In this document: positions 6,628 to 13,158 of the stretch, one piece after another
How the letters are laid out: the number at the start of each line of letters is the position of its first letter
How positions within the stretch are numbered: position 1 is the first letter of the stretch
From: Deltaproteobacteria bacterium
GTDB lineage: Bacteria; Desulfobacterota; Desulfobulbia; Desulfobulbales; BM004
Direction: 5' to 3'
DNA length: 13,158 bases
Assembly: GCA_019312695.1 (NCBI GenBank)
Contig: JAFDCT010000215.1
Coordinates: forward strand, 1-13,158
Program-made: the position numbers and the translations under genes
Notes under the pieces: model-generated
What the model was told of the DNA's origin: nothing
What the model saw: the letters and a program-made list of their open reading frames with translations, nothing else
Database searches by the model: none

Positions 6628-7227
6628 GTGACTGATATTTCGAGCCGGAATTTTGCAGAAGTCAGGTTCTTGACAAGCGTCTTTGATCTTAAGCAGCTTC
6701 CATTGCCGGAGATCCCGGAGATAGCATTTGCCGGCAGGTCAAATGTCGGGAAATCAAGTCTGTTAAATTGCCTGCTCAGGCGTAAGAACCTGGTCAAGAC
6801 CAGTGGTAAGCCGGGCAAAACCCAGAGTCTCAATTTTTTCCTGCTTGATAACAGTATCTATCTCGTTGACCTGCCCGGTTATGGCTATGCCAGAGTTTCA
6901 AAAAAAATGCAGAGCGCCTGGCAGGAGCTTATAACCGCCTACCTAGAGACCAGAAAAAACTTAAAGTGCGTAGTTGTCATTGTCGATCTGCGTCATGAAA
7001 TCAAGATTGCTGATCTGCAATTGGTCGACTGGCTTCGAAATTATGGCAAACCATTCCTGCTGGTCTACACCAAGGCGGACAAGCTTTCCGCCAACAAGCG
7101 GGACAAAAATGCTGCTGTTCTTGATGCCGGTTTTGGCATATCGAAGCCCGAAAGGCTCCTTTTTTCAGCGAAAACAGGGATGGGCAGAGATAATATTTTA
7201 AGAGCTCTTGACACATTTCTTGTTTAG
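6628..7227 (+). CDS. ysxC: Ribosome-assembly GTPase YsxC/EngB
   Basis: This small GTPase of the TrmE-Era-EngA-EngB class acts late in 50S ribosomal subunit assembly and is essential in many bacteria. It has 199 residues, the usual length, and a complete G-motif set: G1 GRSNVGKS (36-43), a G2 Thr in TSGKPGKTQSLNFF (58-71), G3 DLPGYGYARV (81-90), G4 TKAD (148-151) and G5 SAKTG (180-184). PEIAFAGRSNVGKSSLLN and the PGKTQ-LNFF switch are typical of this subfamily. The start is GTG at 6628, with AAGGT about ten bases upstream; no in-frame ATG fits the conserved N-terminus. It follows hisG in the same direction but is unrelated in function. No terminator is obvious after it. Confidence 0.96.
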   Translation: MTDISSRNFAEVRFLTSVFDLKQLPLPEIPEIAFAGRSNVGKSSLLNCLLRRKNLVKTSGKPGKTQSLNFFLLDNSIYLVDLPGYGYARVSKKMQSAWQELITAYLETRKNLKCVVVIVDLRHEIKIADLQLVDWLRNYGKPFLLVYTKADKLSANKRDKNAAVLDAGFGISKPERLLFSAKTGMGRDNILRALDTFLV

Positions 7228-7326
7228 TGGTTAATTGTTTGCTTCGCCGAGATTTCTAATAATTGGGTTTGGAAAATAACAAGTAAGCTTCAATTTGGTT
7301 CTTATCTTAAGCAAGGGGGATTGTAA

Positions 7327-7590
7327 ATGGTACCAAATAGCGATTGGCCCTGTTGGGAAATCATGAAATGTGAGGGAACGGAAGACTGTCCAGCAAGAAA
7401 ACGTCCCGACTTAAACTGCTGGGAAATTGCCAATGAGATGGACGACTACAGAAAGGCATTCAATATCTGCAAGGACTGTATCGTTTACATGCTCAAGTCT
7501 GACAGCTCTGTTCTTACCAAGCAGGAAGTGCAGACTATCATGAACCGGAAGGGTAACTGTGCACTTCAGTTAGATATTCCCGGCAATTAA
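7327..7590 (+). CDS. Small Cys/Trp-rich 'two-CW' domain protein
   Basis: An 87-residue soluble protein with two similar C-W motifs: WPCWEIMKC (7-15) followed by DCPARKRPD (20-28), and NCWEIANEMDDYR (30-42), then ICKDCIVYML (47-56). It has seven cysteines, two of them in C-x2-C at 48 and 51, plus a late one in GNCALQL. This resembles small proteins I associate with sulfate-reducing and related Deltaproteobacteria, called two-CW domain proteins; their function is not established. The cysteine layout suggests binding of zinc or an iron-sulfur cluster, but that is inference. A very strong ribosome site, AAGGGGG, lies seven bases before the ATG, so it is likely well expressed. It stands alone, 99 bases after ysxC, and converges on the hydantoinase gene. 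Confidence 0.85.
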   Translation: MVPNSDWPCWEIMKCEGTEDCPARKRPDLNCWEIANEMDDYRKAFNICKDCIVYMLKSDSSVLTKQEVQTIMNRKGNCALQLDIPGN

Positions 7591-7610
7591 TTAGTTCCAG
7601 GTGAGTGGAC

Positions 7611-7638
7611 GGCGGGTCATCTCAGCCGATGGTCCGCC
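7611..7638 (+). repeat. 11-bp hairpin between convergent genes
   Basis: GGCGGGTCATC (7611-7621) and GATGGTCCGCC (7628-7638) pair over all 11 positions (two G-U) around a TCAGCC loop. It lies 20 bases past the two-CW gene stop and covers the stop codon and last codons of the hydantoinase gene. The G-U pairs become mismatches on the minus strand, so the fold favours the plus-strand RNA. A C-rich stretch follows rather than Ts, so it is not a canonical intrinsic terminator. It could block 3' exonucleases or limit read-through. Confidence 0.45.
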
Positions 7639-9205
7639 CCCAGCCCCCTCCCCCCGGTGTTTTAATAATCAGAAGATCTTCCGCTTCCGCTTCAAATAGT
7701 ACTTTCCCTGCCAGTTTTTTTCTTTTCTTTTGCTTGAAAAGCATATTCTCTCCAGCCATACCATGCTGCCCGCCGCTTAGACCGTAGGGCGCCAGTTTTC
7801 TTCTTTCGGTGAGAAGTGAAACATGGGCTTTTTCAAGGAAACGATACGATCTGATTATGCCGTCACCCCCCGGATGCAGACCTCCGCCGCCGGAATTTCT
7901 GCGCAGTCCATATTGTTCAATCATGAGGGGATACGTATGTTCCAGGGCCTCAATCGGCGTGTTCATGGTATTGGTCATATGGGTATGGATGCCGCTGAGT
8001 CCAGCCATTTCCGGTCGTCCACCCATGCCGCCACCGATGGTTTCATAATAGGAAAATTCCCGGGTGGAGTGCTTTTTTCTGCCGCCGATCGCAACGTTGT
8101 TCATGGAGCCGCAACTGGCTGCAGGGATGCGTTCAGGAACTGCCTTGGCTAAAGCGCCAAGCAGCACATCAACGATTCTCTGAGAGGTTTCAACATTGCC
8201 GGCAGCAACCGGCGCAGGATTTATGGCGTCAACAATTGAACCCGGTCTGGTCTTAACATGTAAGGGGCGGTATGAGCCTTGATTAATGGGATGTCCATCA
8301 CCCACCAGGCATTGAAAAACATAAGCTGTTGCAGACATAACCACAGATTTTACCGTGTTTATGGGAGTATCAGTCTGGTCACTGCTTTGACTGAAATCAG
8401 CAATGATATCTGAATCCTGAATTAAAAGCTTGATACTTATCGGAACAGGCTCTCGGGTTTTGCCGTCATCATCGAGATAATCGGTTTGGGAATAGGTGCC
8501 TATGGGCAGTTTTTTAATGACATCCCGCATCAAGCGTTCTGCATACTCCTTGAGTTGATCAAGAATGGTAAAAACATGCTCACTGGAATATTTCGCCAGA
8601 ATTTCATGAAGCCGCATTCTGCCGCGGGTCAGCGATGCTCTCTGGGCCCGCAAGTCTCCAAGACGCTCTTCCGGGTTTCTGACGTTCCGTAGAAAGACAT
8701 CCATGAATTTCTGGTTGTAGGCACCCTGTGAATAAAGAAGCGTTGGAGGGATAACAAACCCCTCTTCTTCAAGATTGGCTGCGAGTCCCATGGAGCCGGG
8801 ATAGGCGCCGCCCACATCGGCATGATGTGCCCGGTTGACAACGTAAAACAAGGGCTCAAGGGAATCCTGGTCTCCGGAGTCAGCAGCAAAGACAGGTTCG
8901 ATCAAGGTTATATCAGGCAGATGGCTTCCGCCCTTATAGGGATCATTCGTGATAACCATATCCCCGGGCCGCAGGCTCATTTCTGCCAGAATACAGGAAA
9001 GAGTCATAGGCATGGCCCCGAGATGCACCGGGATATGAGCAGCCTGGGCGACCAGATTGCCTCTGGCATCAAATAGAGCACAGGAAAAATCCCGACGTTC
9101 TTTAATATTTGACGAGAAAGAGGAACGAGCCAGGATAATGCCCATTTCCTCGGCAATGGAACTGAAAAGCTTGTTAAAGACTTCGACTTCTATTATGTCA
9201 TGCAT
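7622..9205 (-). CDS. Hydantoinase B / 5-oxoprolinase-type subunit
   Basis: This 527-residue protein is a complete HyuB-family protein, the partner subunit in ATP-dependent N-methylhydantoinases, oxoprolinases and acetone-carboxylase-like enzymes. Recognisable blocks: SSNIKERRDFSCALFDARGN (31-50), LVAQAAHIPVHLGAM (51-65), GDMVITNDPYKGGSHLPDI (81-99), NRAHHADVGGAYPGSMG (124-140, probable metal ligands), HTHMTNTMNTPIEALEHTYP in the C-terminal third, and PGGGGWGRT at the end. The usual HyuA ATPase subunit is not next to it. Upstream, only 32 bases away on the same strand, is lepA, so it may be co-transcribed with an unrelated gene. No clear Shine-Dalgarno precedes the ATG; the start is chosen because it fits the family's N-terminus. 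The substrate cannot be told from the sequence. Confidence 0.93.
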   Translation of the reverse strand: MHDIIEVEVFNKLFSSIAEEMGIILARSSFSSNIKERRDFSCALFDARGNLVAQAAHIPVHLGAMPMTLSCILAEMSLRPGDMVITNDPYKGGSHLPDITLIEPVFAADSGDQDSLEPLFYVVNRAHHADVGGAYPGSMGLAANLEEEGFVIPPTLLYSQGAYNQKFMDVFLRNVRNPEERLGDLRAQRASLTRGRMRLHEILAKYSSEHVFTILDQLKEYAERLMRDVIKKLPIGTYSQTDYLDDDGKTREPVPISIKLLIQDSDIIADFSQSSDQTDTPINTVKSVVMSATAYVFQCLVGDGHPINQGSYRPLHVKTRPGSIVDAINPAPVAAGNVETSQRIVDVLLGALAKAVPERIPAASCGSMNNVAIGGRKKHSTREFSYYETIGGGMGGRPEMAGLSGIHTHMTNTMNTPIEALEHTYPLMIEQYGLRRNSGGGGLHPGGDGIIRSYRFLEKAHVSLLTERRKLAPYGLSGGQHGMAGENMLFKQKKRKKLAGKVLFEAEAEDLLIIKTPGGGGWGRTIG

Positions 9206-9237
9206 TTTGCCAGGGAAGGTAAGGTTTGTCAGGCTGT

Positions 9238-11034
9238 TTAACCCGGCTCTGATTTGAGCACGGCCAGAAAGGCCTGCTGGGGAATATCAACGTTACCGAC
9301 CGTCTTCATCCGTTTTTTGCCTGCCTTTTGTTTTTCCAGCAGTTTGCGCTTTCTGGTAATGTCACCGCCATAACATTTGGCGGTAACATCTTTTCTCATG
9401 GCGGAGATGTTGGTCCTGGCGACTATGGTGGAGCCAATAGCCCCCTGAATGGCAATCTTGAACATATGACGCGGGATTTCCTCCTTGAGGCGTTCACAGG
9501 AATGTATAGCCCGTTCCCTCGCCTTTGAGCGGTGCACCAGTTGCGAGAGAGCGTCAACACGTTCGCCGTTAACAAGGATATCAAGCTTGACCAGGTCGCT
9601 ATCCCGGTAATCACCGAGTTCATAATCAAAAGAGCCGTATCCCTGAGTGAGGGATTTGAGCTTATCGTAAAAATCATAGATCACTTCAGCCAACGGCATT
9701 TCACAGTTGAATTCAATTCTGCCTGGAGCCGGGTAGTGATAGTGATTGTTGATACCACGGCGGTCCATGCACAGGTTCATCACCGGCCCCATATAACGCT
9801 CCGGGAAAATGATAACTGCTTTAATATAAGGTTCTTCTGTTCTGGCAATTTTAGATGGATCAGGAAAATACGCCGGGTTGTCGATCTCCAGCTTAGTGTT
9901 GTCCTGAAGAAAAAAATGGTAAAGAACAGTCGGTACAGTCATGATAAGGGAGATATCAAACTCGCGTTCCAGTCTTTCCTGGACAACTTCAAGATGGAGC
10001 AGGCCGAGAAAACCGCAGCGGAAACCAAATCCCAACGCATTTGAAGAGTCTTTCTGGAAGGTGAGGGAAGCGTCGTTGAGCTTGAGTTTTTCAAGCGCCA
10101 CAGCCAGGTCCTCATAATCGTCAGTAGAAATCGGGTAAATTGAGGAAAACACCACGGGCTTTACCTCTTTAAAACCGGGAAGTGGCTTGGCACAGGGATT
10201 ATCCTTGTGGGTTATGGTATCACCATTCCTGGTCTCGGCGACATTCTTGACACCGGCTATGATATAGCCTACCTGGCCGGCACGCAGCATTTTCTGCGGT
10301 TGCCGTGTAAGGCGGAAAAGCCCAACCTCCTCAACTTTGTGGACCGCATTGTTGGACATGAAGCGGATAATGTCACCGGGTTTGACTGTGCCCTGAAAAA
10401 TCCTGGTTGAGATGATGGTGCCCCTGAATGCATCATAACGGGCATCAAAGATGATTGCTTCCAGGGGTTTTTGGGGATCACCCTTTGGGGGCGGCAGCAG
10501 GTTGACCACTGCTTCCAGAATTTCCTCAACTCCTTTTCCGGTCTTGGCGGAACAGAGACGGATTTTTTCAGGCTCGAGTCCCAGATCCTCTTCTACCTGT
10601 TGGGCCACTGCCTCAGGATCAGCAGCCGGCAGGTCTATTTTATTTATGACCGGAATAATGACCAGGTCGGTCTCCATGGCCAGATAAAGGTTAGCAAGGG
10701 TCTGGGCTTCTACACCCTGGGCAGCATCGATGAGTAGCAAGGCTCCTTCGCATGATGCTAGGGCCCGCGATACTTCATAACTGAAATCGACATGGCCAGG
10801 GGTATCAACAAGATTAAGGATGTATTCCTTGCCGTCTCTGGCCTTGTAGGGCAAACAGATAGTCTGGCTTTTAATGGTGATACCCCTTTCCCGTTCAATA
10901 TCCATATCATCGAGAAGCTGATCACGGAAGTCCCGGTCGCTTACCATTTTGAAGGTCTGGATAAACCTGTCGGCCAGGGTTGATTTTCCATGGTCGATGT
11001 GGGCTATGATGCAAAAGTTTCTAATATTGTCCAT
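9238..11034 (-). CDS. lepA: Elongation factor 4 (back-translocating GTPase LepA)
   Basis: LepA is a ribosome-bound translational GTPase that helps under ionic or temperature stress and in initiation or subunit biogenesis. At 598 residues it has the standard length. G-motifs: AHIDHGKST (11-19), ERERGITI (47-54), DTPGHVDFSYEV (77-88), NKIDLP (131-136) and SAKTGKGV (162-169). The LepA-specific C-terminal domain is seen in AKCYGGDITRKRKLLEKQKA and KTVGNVDIPQQAFLAVLK near the end. There is no EF-G domain IV, which separates LepA from EF-G. The region before the ATG has no good Shine-Dalgarno. The gene is divergent from rpoH across about 200 bases, and a hydantoinase subunit follows 32 bases downstream. 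Confidence 0.98.
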   Translation of the reverse strand: MDNIRNFCIIAHIDHGKSTLADRFIQTFKMVSDRDFRDQLLDDMDIERERGITIKSQTICLPYKARDGKEYILNLVDTPGHVDFSYEVSRALASCEGALLLIDAAQGVEAQTLANLYLAMETDLVIIPVINKIDLPAADPEAVAQQVEEDLGLEPEKIRLCSAKTGKGVEEILEAVVNLLPPPKGDPQKPLEAIIFDARYDAFRGTIISTRIFQGTVKPGDIIRFMSNNAVHKVEEVGLFRLTRQPQKMLRAGQVGYIIAGVKNVAETRNGDTITHKDNPCAKPLPGFKEVKPVVFSSIYPISTDDYEDLAVALEKLKLNDASLTFQKDSSNALGFGFRCGFLGLLHLEVVQERLEREFDISLIMTVPTVLYHFFLQDNTKLEIDNPAYFPDPSKIARTEEPYIKAVIIFPERYMGPVMNLCMDRRGINNHYHYPAPGRIEFNCEMPLAEVIYDFYDKLKSLTQGYGSFDYELGDYRDSDLVKLDILVNGERVDALSQLVHRSKARERAIHSCERLKEEIPRHMFKIAIQGAIGSTIVARTNISAMRKDVTAKCYGGDITRKRKLLEKQKAGKKRMKTVGNVDIPQQAFLAVLKSEPG

Positions 11035-11237
11035 TCTGATTACGTATTAATAAATAATTCCCGGAGAACATACCAAAAAATTTAAGGGGTTGTTGAATGT
11101 TATGCGGCGAACACATTTAGCACATATGGAAAAAGAAAAAAACAGTAAATACAGCAGCGGTATAGAATGAATAGATATTAAATACAACTAAAACAATTTG
11201 CAGCAAAAATCCTTTATATAATCAGTAAGGAAAGAGA
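11035..11237. other. Divergent intergenic region, lepA / rpoH
   Basis: About 200 AT-rich bases that must contain the start signals for both genes. No ORF, RNA gene or clear inverted repeat is visible. A perfect TATAAT at 11217-11222 is only five bases from the rpoH ribosome site (AAGGA, 11227-11231) and lacks a -35 box at normal spacing, so I do not call it a promoter. Confidence 0.5.
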
Positions 11238-12227
11238 TTGACCTTTCAGGCGCTTTTATTAGAATGTGCCACCATGGAAGACGATACGAACGATAAAGCT
11301 GAAATTATGGAACCCCAACAACTGGTAAGCATGCCGGATGACAAAAACCTTCCTGTCATCGGTCATACGGGTTTACAGCGCTATCTCCAGGAGATCAGCC
11401 AGTTTCCTCTTTTGTCCAGGGAGGAGACCGAGGAGTTGGCGGTTCGTTATCATGAGACAGGTGATCAGGAAGCTGCCTACAAGCTTGTATCTGCAAATCT
11501 GCGGCTTGTGGTGAAGGTGGCCATGGATTTTCAGAAATACTGGATGCAGAATTTTCTTGATCTTATTCAGGAGGGTAATGTCGGCCTGGTTCAGGCAGCC
11601 AAGAAGTTTGATCCCTTCAGGGAGGTCAAGTTTTCCTATTACGCAGCTTACTGGATCAGAGCCTATATCCTTAAGTTCATCATGGATAACTGGCGTATGG
11701 TAAAGATCGGCACTACCCAGGCTCAACGAAAACTGTTTTTCAGCCTGAACAAAGAAAGAAAACTGCTTGAATCTCAGGGATTCAGACCTGATACAAAGTT
11801 GCTGGCGGAACGCCTTCATGTCAAGGAGAGTGAGGTTTTGGAGATGAGCCAGCGCATGGACAACTGGGATGTATCACTGGAAAGTCCGGTGCGTGAAGAT
11901 TCTGATGATGAACAAAAGGATTTCTTGCCGCATGGGGGACCAAGCGTTGAAGAGGTTGTGGCCGGCCGGGAGATTAAGGAGCGGATGGCGGAGATACTTG
12001 ATCAACTCCAGAGCAGTCTCAATGATAAAGAGCAGATGATCCTGCAGGCCAGATTACTGAGTGATGAACCCCAAACCCTGCAGGACATTGCTGATATTTT
12101 TGGGATATCCCGGGAACGGGTTCGGCAGATTGAGGTCAACCTGTTGAAAAAAATGAAGAAATTTCTTGAAAAAGAAGTCCCTGATATCAAGAATTTTTTT
12201 GGTCAGGAAGAAATAGAACAAGGATAG
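11238..12227 (+). CDS. rpoH: RNA polymerase sigma factor, RpoH (sigma-32) type
   Basis: A group 2/3 sigma-70 family factor of 329 residues that directs RNA polymerase, in this subgroup usually to heat-shock genes. Region 1.2: LQRYLQEISQFPLLSREETE (46-65). Region 2: ANLRLVVKVAMDFQ, FLDLIQEGNVGLVQAAKKFD and the -10 recognition part SYYAAYWIRAYILKFI. It is followed by the RpoH-box-like QRKLFFSLNK (163-172), the best evidence for RpoH. Region 4.2 helix-turn-helix: LQDIADIFGISRERVRQIEV (281-300). It is about 40 residues longer than E. coli RpoH, because of an N-terminal extension and an acidic segment near 217-230. The start is TTG at 11238 with AAGGA six bases upstream; the first ATG (11274) has no ribosome site. 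The true regulon cannot be read from this window. Confidence 0.93.
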   Translation: MTFQALLLECATMEDDTNDKAEIMEPQQLVSMPDDKNLPVIGHTGLQRYLQEISQFPLLSREETEELAVRYHETGDQEAAYKLVSANLRLVVKVAMDFQKYWMQNFLDLIQEGNVGLVQAAKKFDPFREVKFSYYAAYWIRAYILKFIMDNWRMVKIGTTQAQRKLFFSLNKERKLLESQGFRPDTKLLAERLHVKESEVLEMSQRMDNWDVSLESPVREDSDDEQKDFLPHGGPSVEEVVAGREIKERMAEILDQLQSSLNDKEQMILQARLLSDEPQTLQDIADIFGISRERVRQIEVNLLKKMKKFLEKEVPDIKNFFGQEEIEQG

Positions 12228-12337
12228 AACTCAGGAAGGCGGGTTTCCCCGGCATAATTTTACATATCAGCATTTACCAGCAGTATCCGGCACTGACGTT
12301 CACCCACATAATTTATCAATGATTGTTTATTGAGCCA

Positions 12338-13158
12338 GTGAATAATAAAGGAAAAGCTTACCCTGCAATAGTGCTGGCAGTATGGTTCCTTGGCCTGTCA
12401 ATTCAAGAGAGCCCGGCCCAACTTTTACCGGTTCCACCACATGAGCTTCTGCCAGAGGAGAAGATTGTGGTGGAAGGCGAAGAGGTCCCGGCCTGGAAAG
12501 CTCTTTGGGATGAAGCCCGAAAAAGCGCCCTGCAGGGTGACTTTGGAAAGGCACAGAGCCAGTATAAGGCCCTCCTTGTTTTGAAAAGTAACCTCGAGGA
12601 AGCGCGCTGGGAGTTGGCAAGGGTCATGATATATACGAAAAACTGGAACGAAGCTGCTGATCTCCTTGAACTCCTGATCGAATCATCTCCTGAAACTACG
12701 ATATATATCACTGCCCTCGGTAAAGTCATGTGGGAAATGGGACAGTATGAGCGGGCCGTGACACTTTTTAAAAGGGTTTATGAAAAAAAATCATCTGATC
12801 AGGCAGCTTTGGCTGGATTGGTGGAGGGACTGGCTAAGTTGGGTAGAAAAAATGAGGCGTTGCCGTACTTAGAGCAGCTCTCCCGGCAGGAACCTACTAA
12901 CAGAGGAGTGCGCAGTTATCTTGCCAGCCTGTTGTATGAAACCGGAAACTATGATAAAGCCAGGACGCATTTTACCATTTTGTCCAGAAGTGAAGATGTT
13001 GATATTGATATTTTGTATAAGACAGCAAAAACATATGAATACCTAGGGCTTGAAGAGCAGGCAGCTGCATATTGGGAAAGGATCATAGGACGTGAGGCCG
13101 GAAATAACGAGGCACATCTTTTTCTGGCTGAATATTATGAAAAGAGCGGCCAGCTTGA
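12338..13158 (+). CDS. Exported TPR protein, 5' part (partial)
   Basis: From a GTG at 12338 a frame stays open to the window edge (273 codons plus two bases). The first residues (NNKGKAYPAIVLAVWFLG...) look like a signal peptide: two lysines, a hydrophobic core of about 14 residues and a plausible cleavage at SPA-Q. The rest is a row of helical repeats of about 34 residues typical of TPRs: ALQGDFGKAQSQYKALL, NWNEAADLLELLIESSP, EMGQYERAVTLFKRVYEK, ETGNYDKARTHFTILSR and YLGLEEQAAAYWERIIGREA. So it is probably a periplasmic or outer-membrane-linked scaffold protein; the specific role is not recognisable. A TTG at 12323 is an alternative start; neither has a strong ribosome site. It lies 110 bases after rpoH in the same direction and continues beyond the window. 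Confidence 0.8.
   Translation, partial: MNNKGKAYPAIVLAVWFLGLSIQESPAQLLPVPPHELLPEEKIVVEGEEVPAWKALWDEARKSALQGDFGKAQSQYKALLVLKSNLEEARWELARVMIYTKNWNEAADLLELLIESSPETTIYITALGKVMWEMGQYERAVTLFKRVYEKKSSDQAALAGLVEGLAKLGRKNEALPYLEQLSRQEPTNRGVRSYLASLLYETGNYDKARTHFTILSRSEDVDIDILYKTAKTYEYLGLEEQAAAYWERIIGREAGNNEAHLFLAEYYEKSGQL

Noticed and set aside
9532..10044. 170-residue plus-strand ORF opposite lepA
   Set aside because: Antisense shadow of a conserved GTPase gene; no independent evidence of coding.
11217..11222. Perfect TATAAT as the rpoH promoter -10 box
   Set aside because: The start of transcription would fall within the ribosome site, and the only TTG-type -35 candidate (TTGCAG at 11198) is 13 bases away instead of about 17.
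12240..12257. Possible rpoH terminator (CGGG-TTTC-CCCG)
   Set aside because: Four pairs only, with mismatched flanks and a poor T-tract; too weak to list.

Overview
The window looks like a chromosomal segment from a Deltaproteobacterium (Desulfobacterota), probably a Desulfobulbales-type sulfur or sulfate metaboliser. This is an inference from the kind of proteins present: a likely selenoprotein, small Cys-rich proteins of a deltaproteobacterial flavour, an RpoH-type sigma factor and a long-form HisG, at moderate GC. Most of the window is core metabolism and housekeeping. I see no IS element, CRISPR array, rRNA or tRNA.

Layout. Positions 1-1655 (+) hold the end of a tryptophan operon: trpD (3' end only), trpC and trpF. 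Converging on it is a periplasmic HtrA/DegQ protease (1696-3144, -). Next (3318-3887, -) is a thioredoxin-fold gene whose first redox cysteine codon is TGA. Read as selenocysteine, it gives a U-x-x-C protein of 189 residues, and a good bacterial SECIS-like hairpin lies 17 bases after the TGA. This is the most notable object in the window. Beyond it lie a frameshifted C-terminal remnant of an HD-GYP domain (4073-4368, +) and a SlyD-like FKBP prolyl isomerase (4361-4810, -).

A gene-free stretch (4811-5159) with one sizeable inverted repeat precedes a histidine pair, hisI-hisG (5160-6571, +, 4-base overlap). HisI carries an unusual four-Cys N-terminal extension. Then come the ribosome-assembly GTPase ysxC/engB (6628-7227, +) and a small Cys/Trp-rich 'two-CW' protein (7327-7590, +). 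On the minus strand lie an orphan hydantoinase B/oxoprolinase subunit (7622-9205) and elongation factor 4, lepA (9238-11034). Divergent from lepA is an RpoH-type sigma factor (11238-12227, +, TTG start). The window ends inside an exported TPR protein (12338 onward, +).

Several genes serve protein quality control: the DegQ protease, the SlyD-like isomerase, the thioredoxin-like selenoprotein, LepA and the heat-shock sigma factor. They are not one operon, and nothing in the sequence proves that they are co-regulated. The Trp and His genes are separate biosynthetic units. The selenoprotein implies that selA, selB, selC and selD exist elsewhere in the genome; none is in this window.
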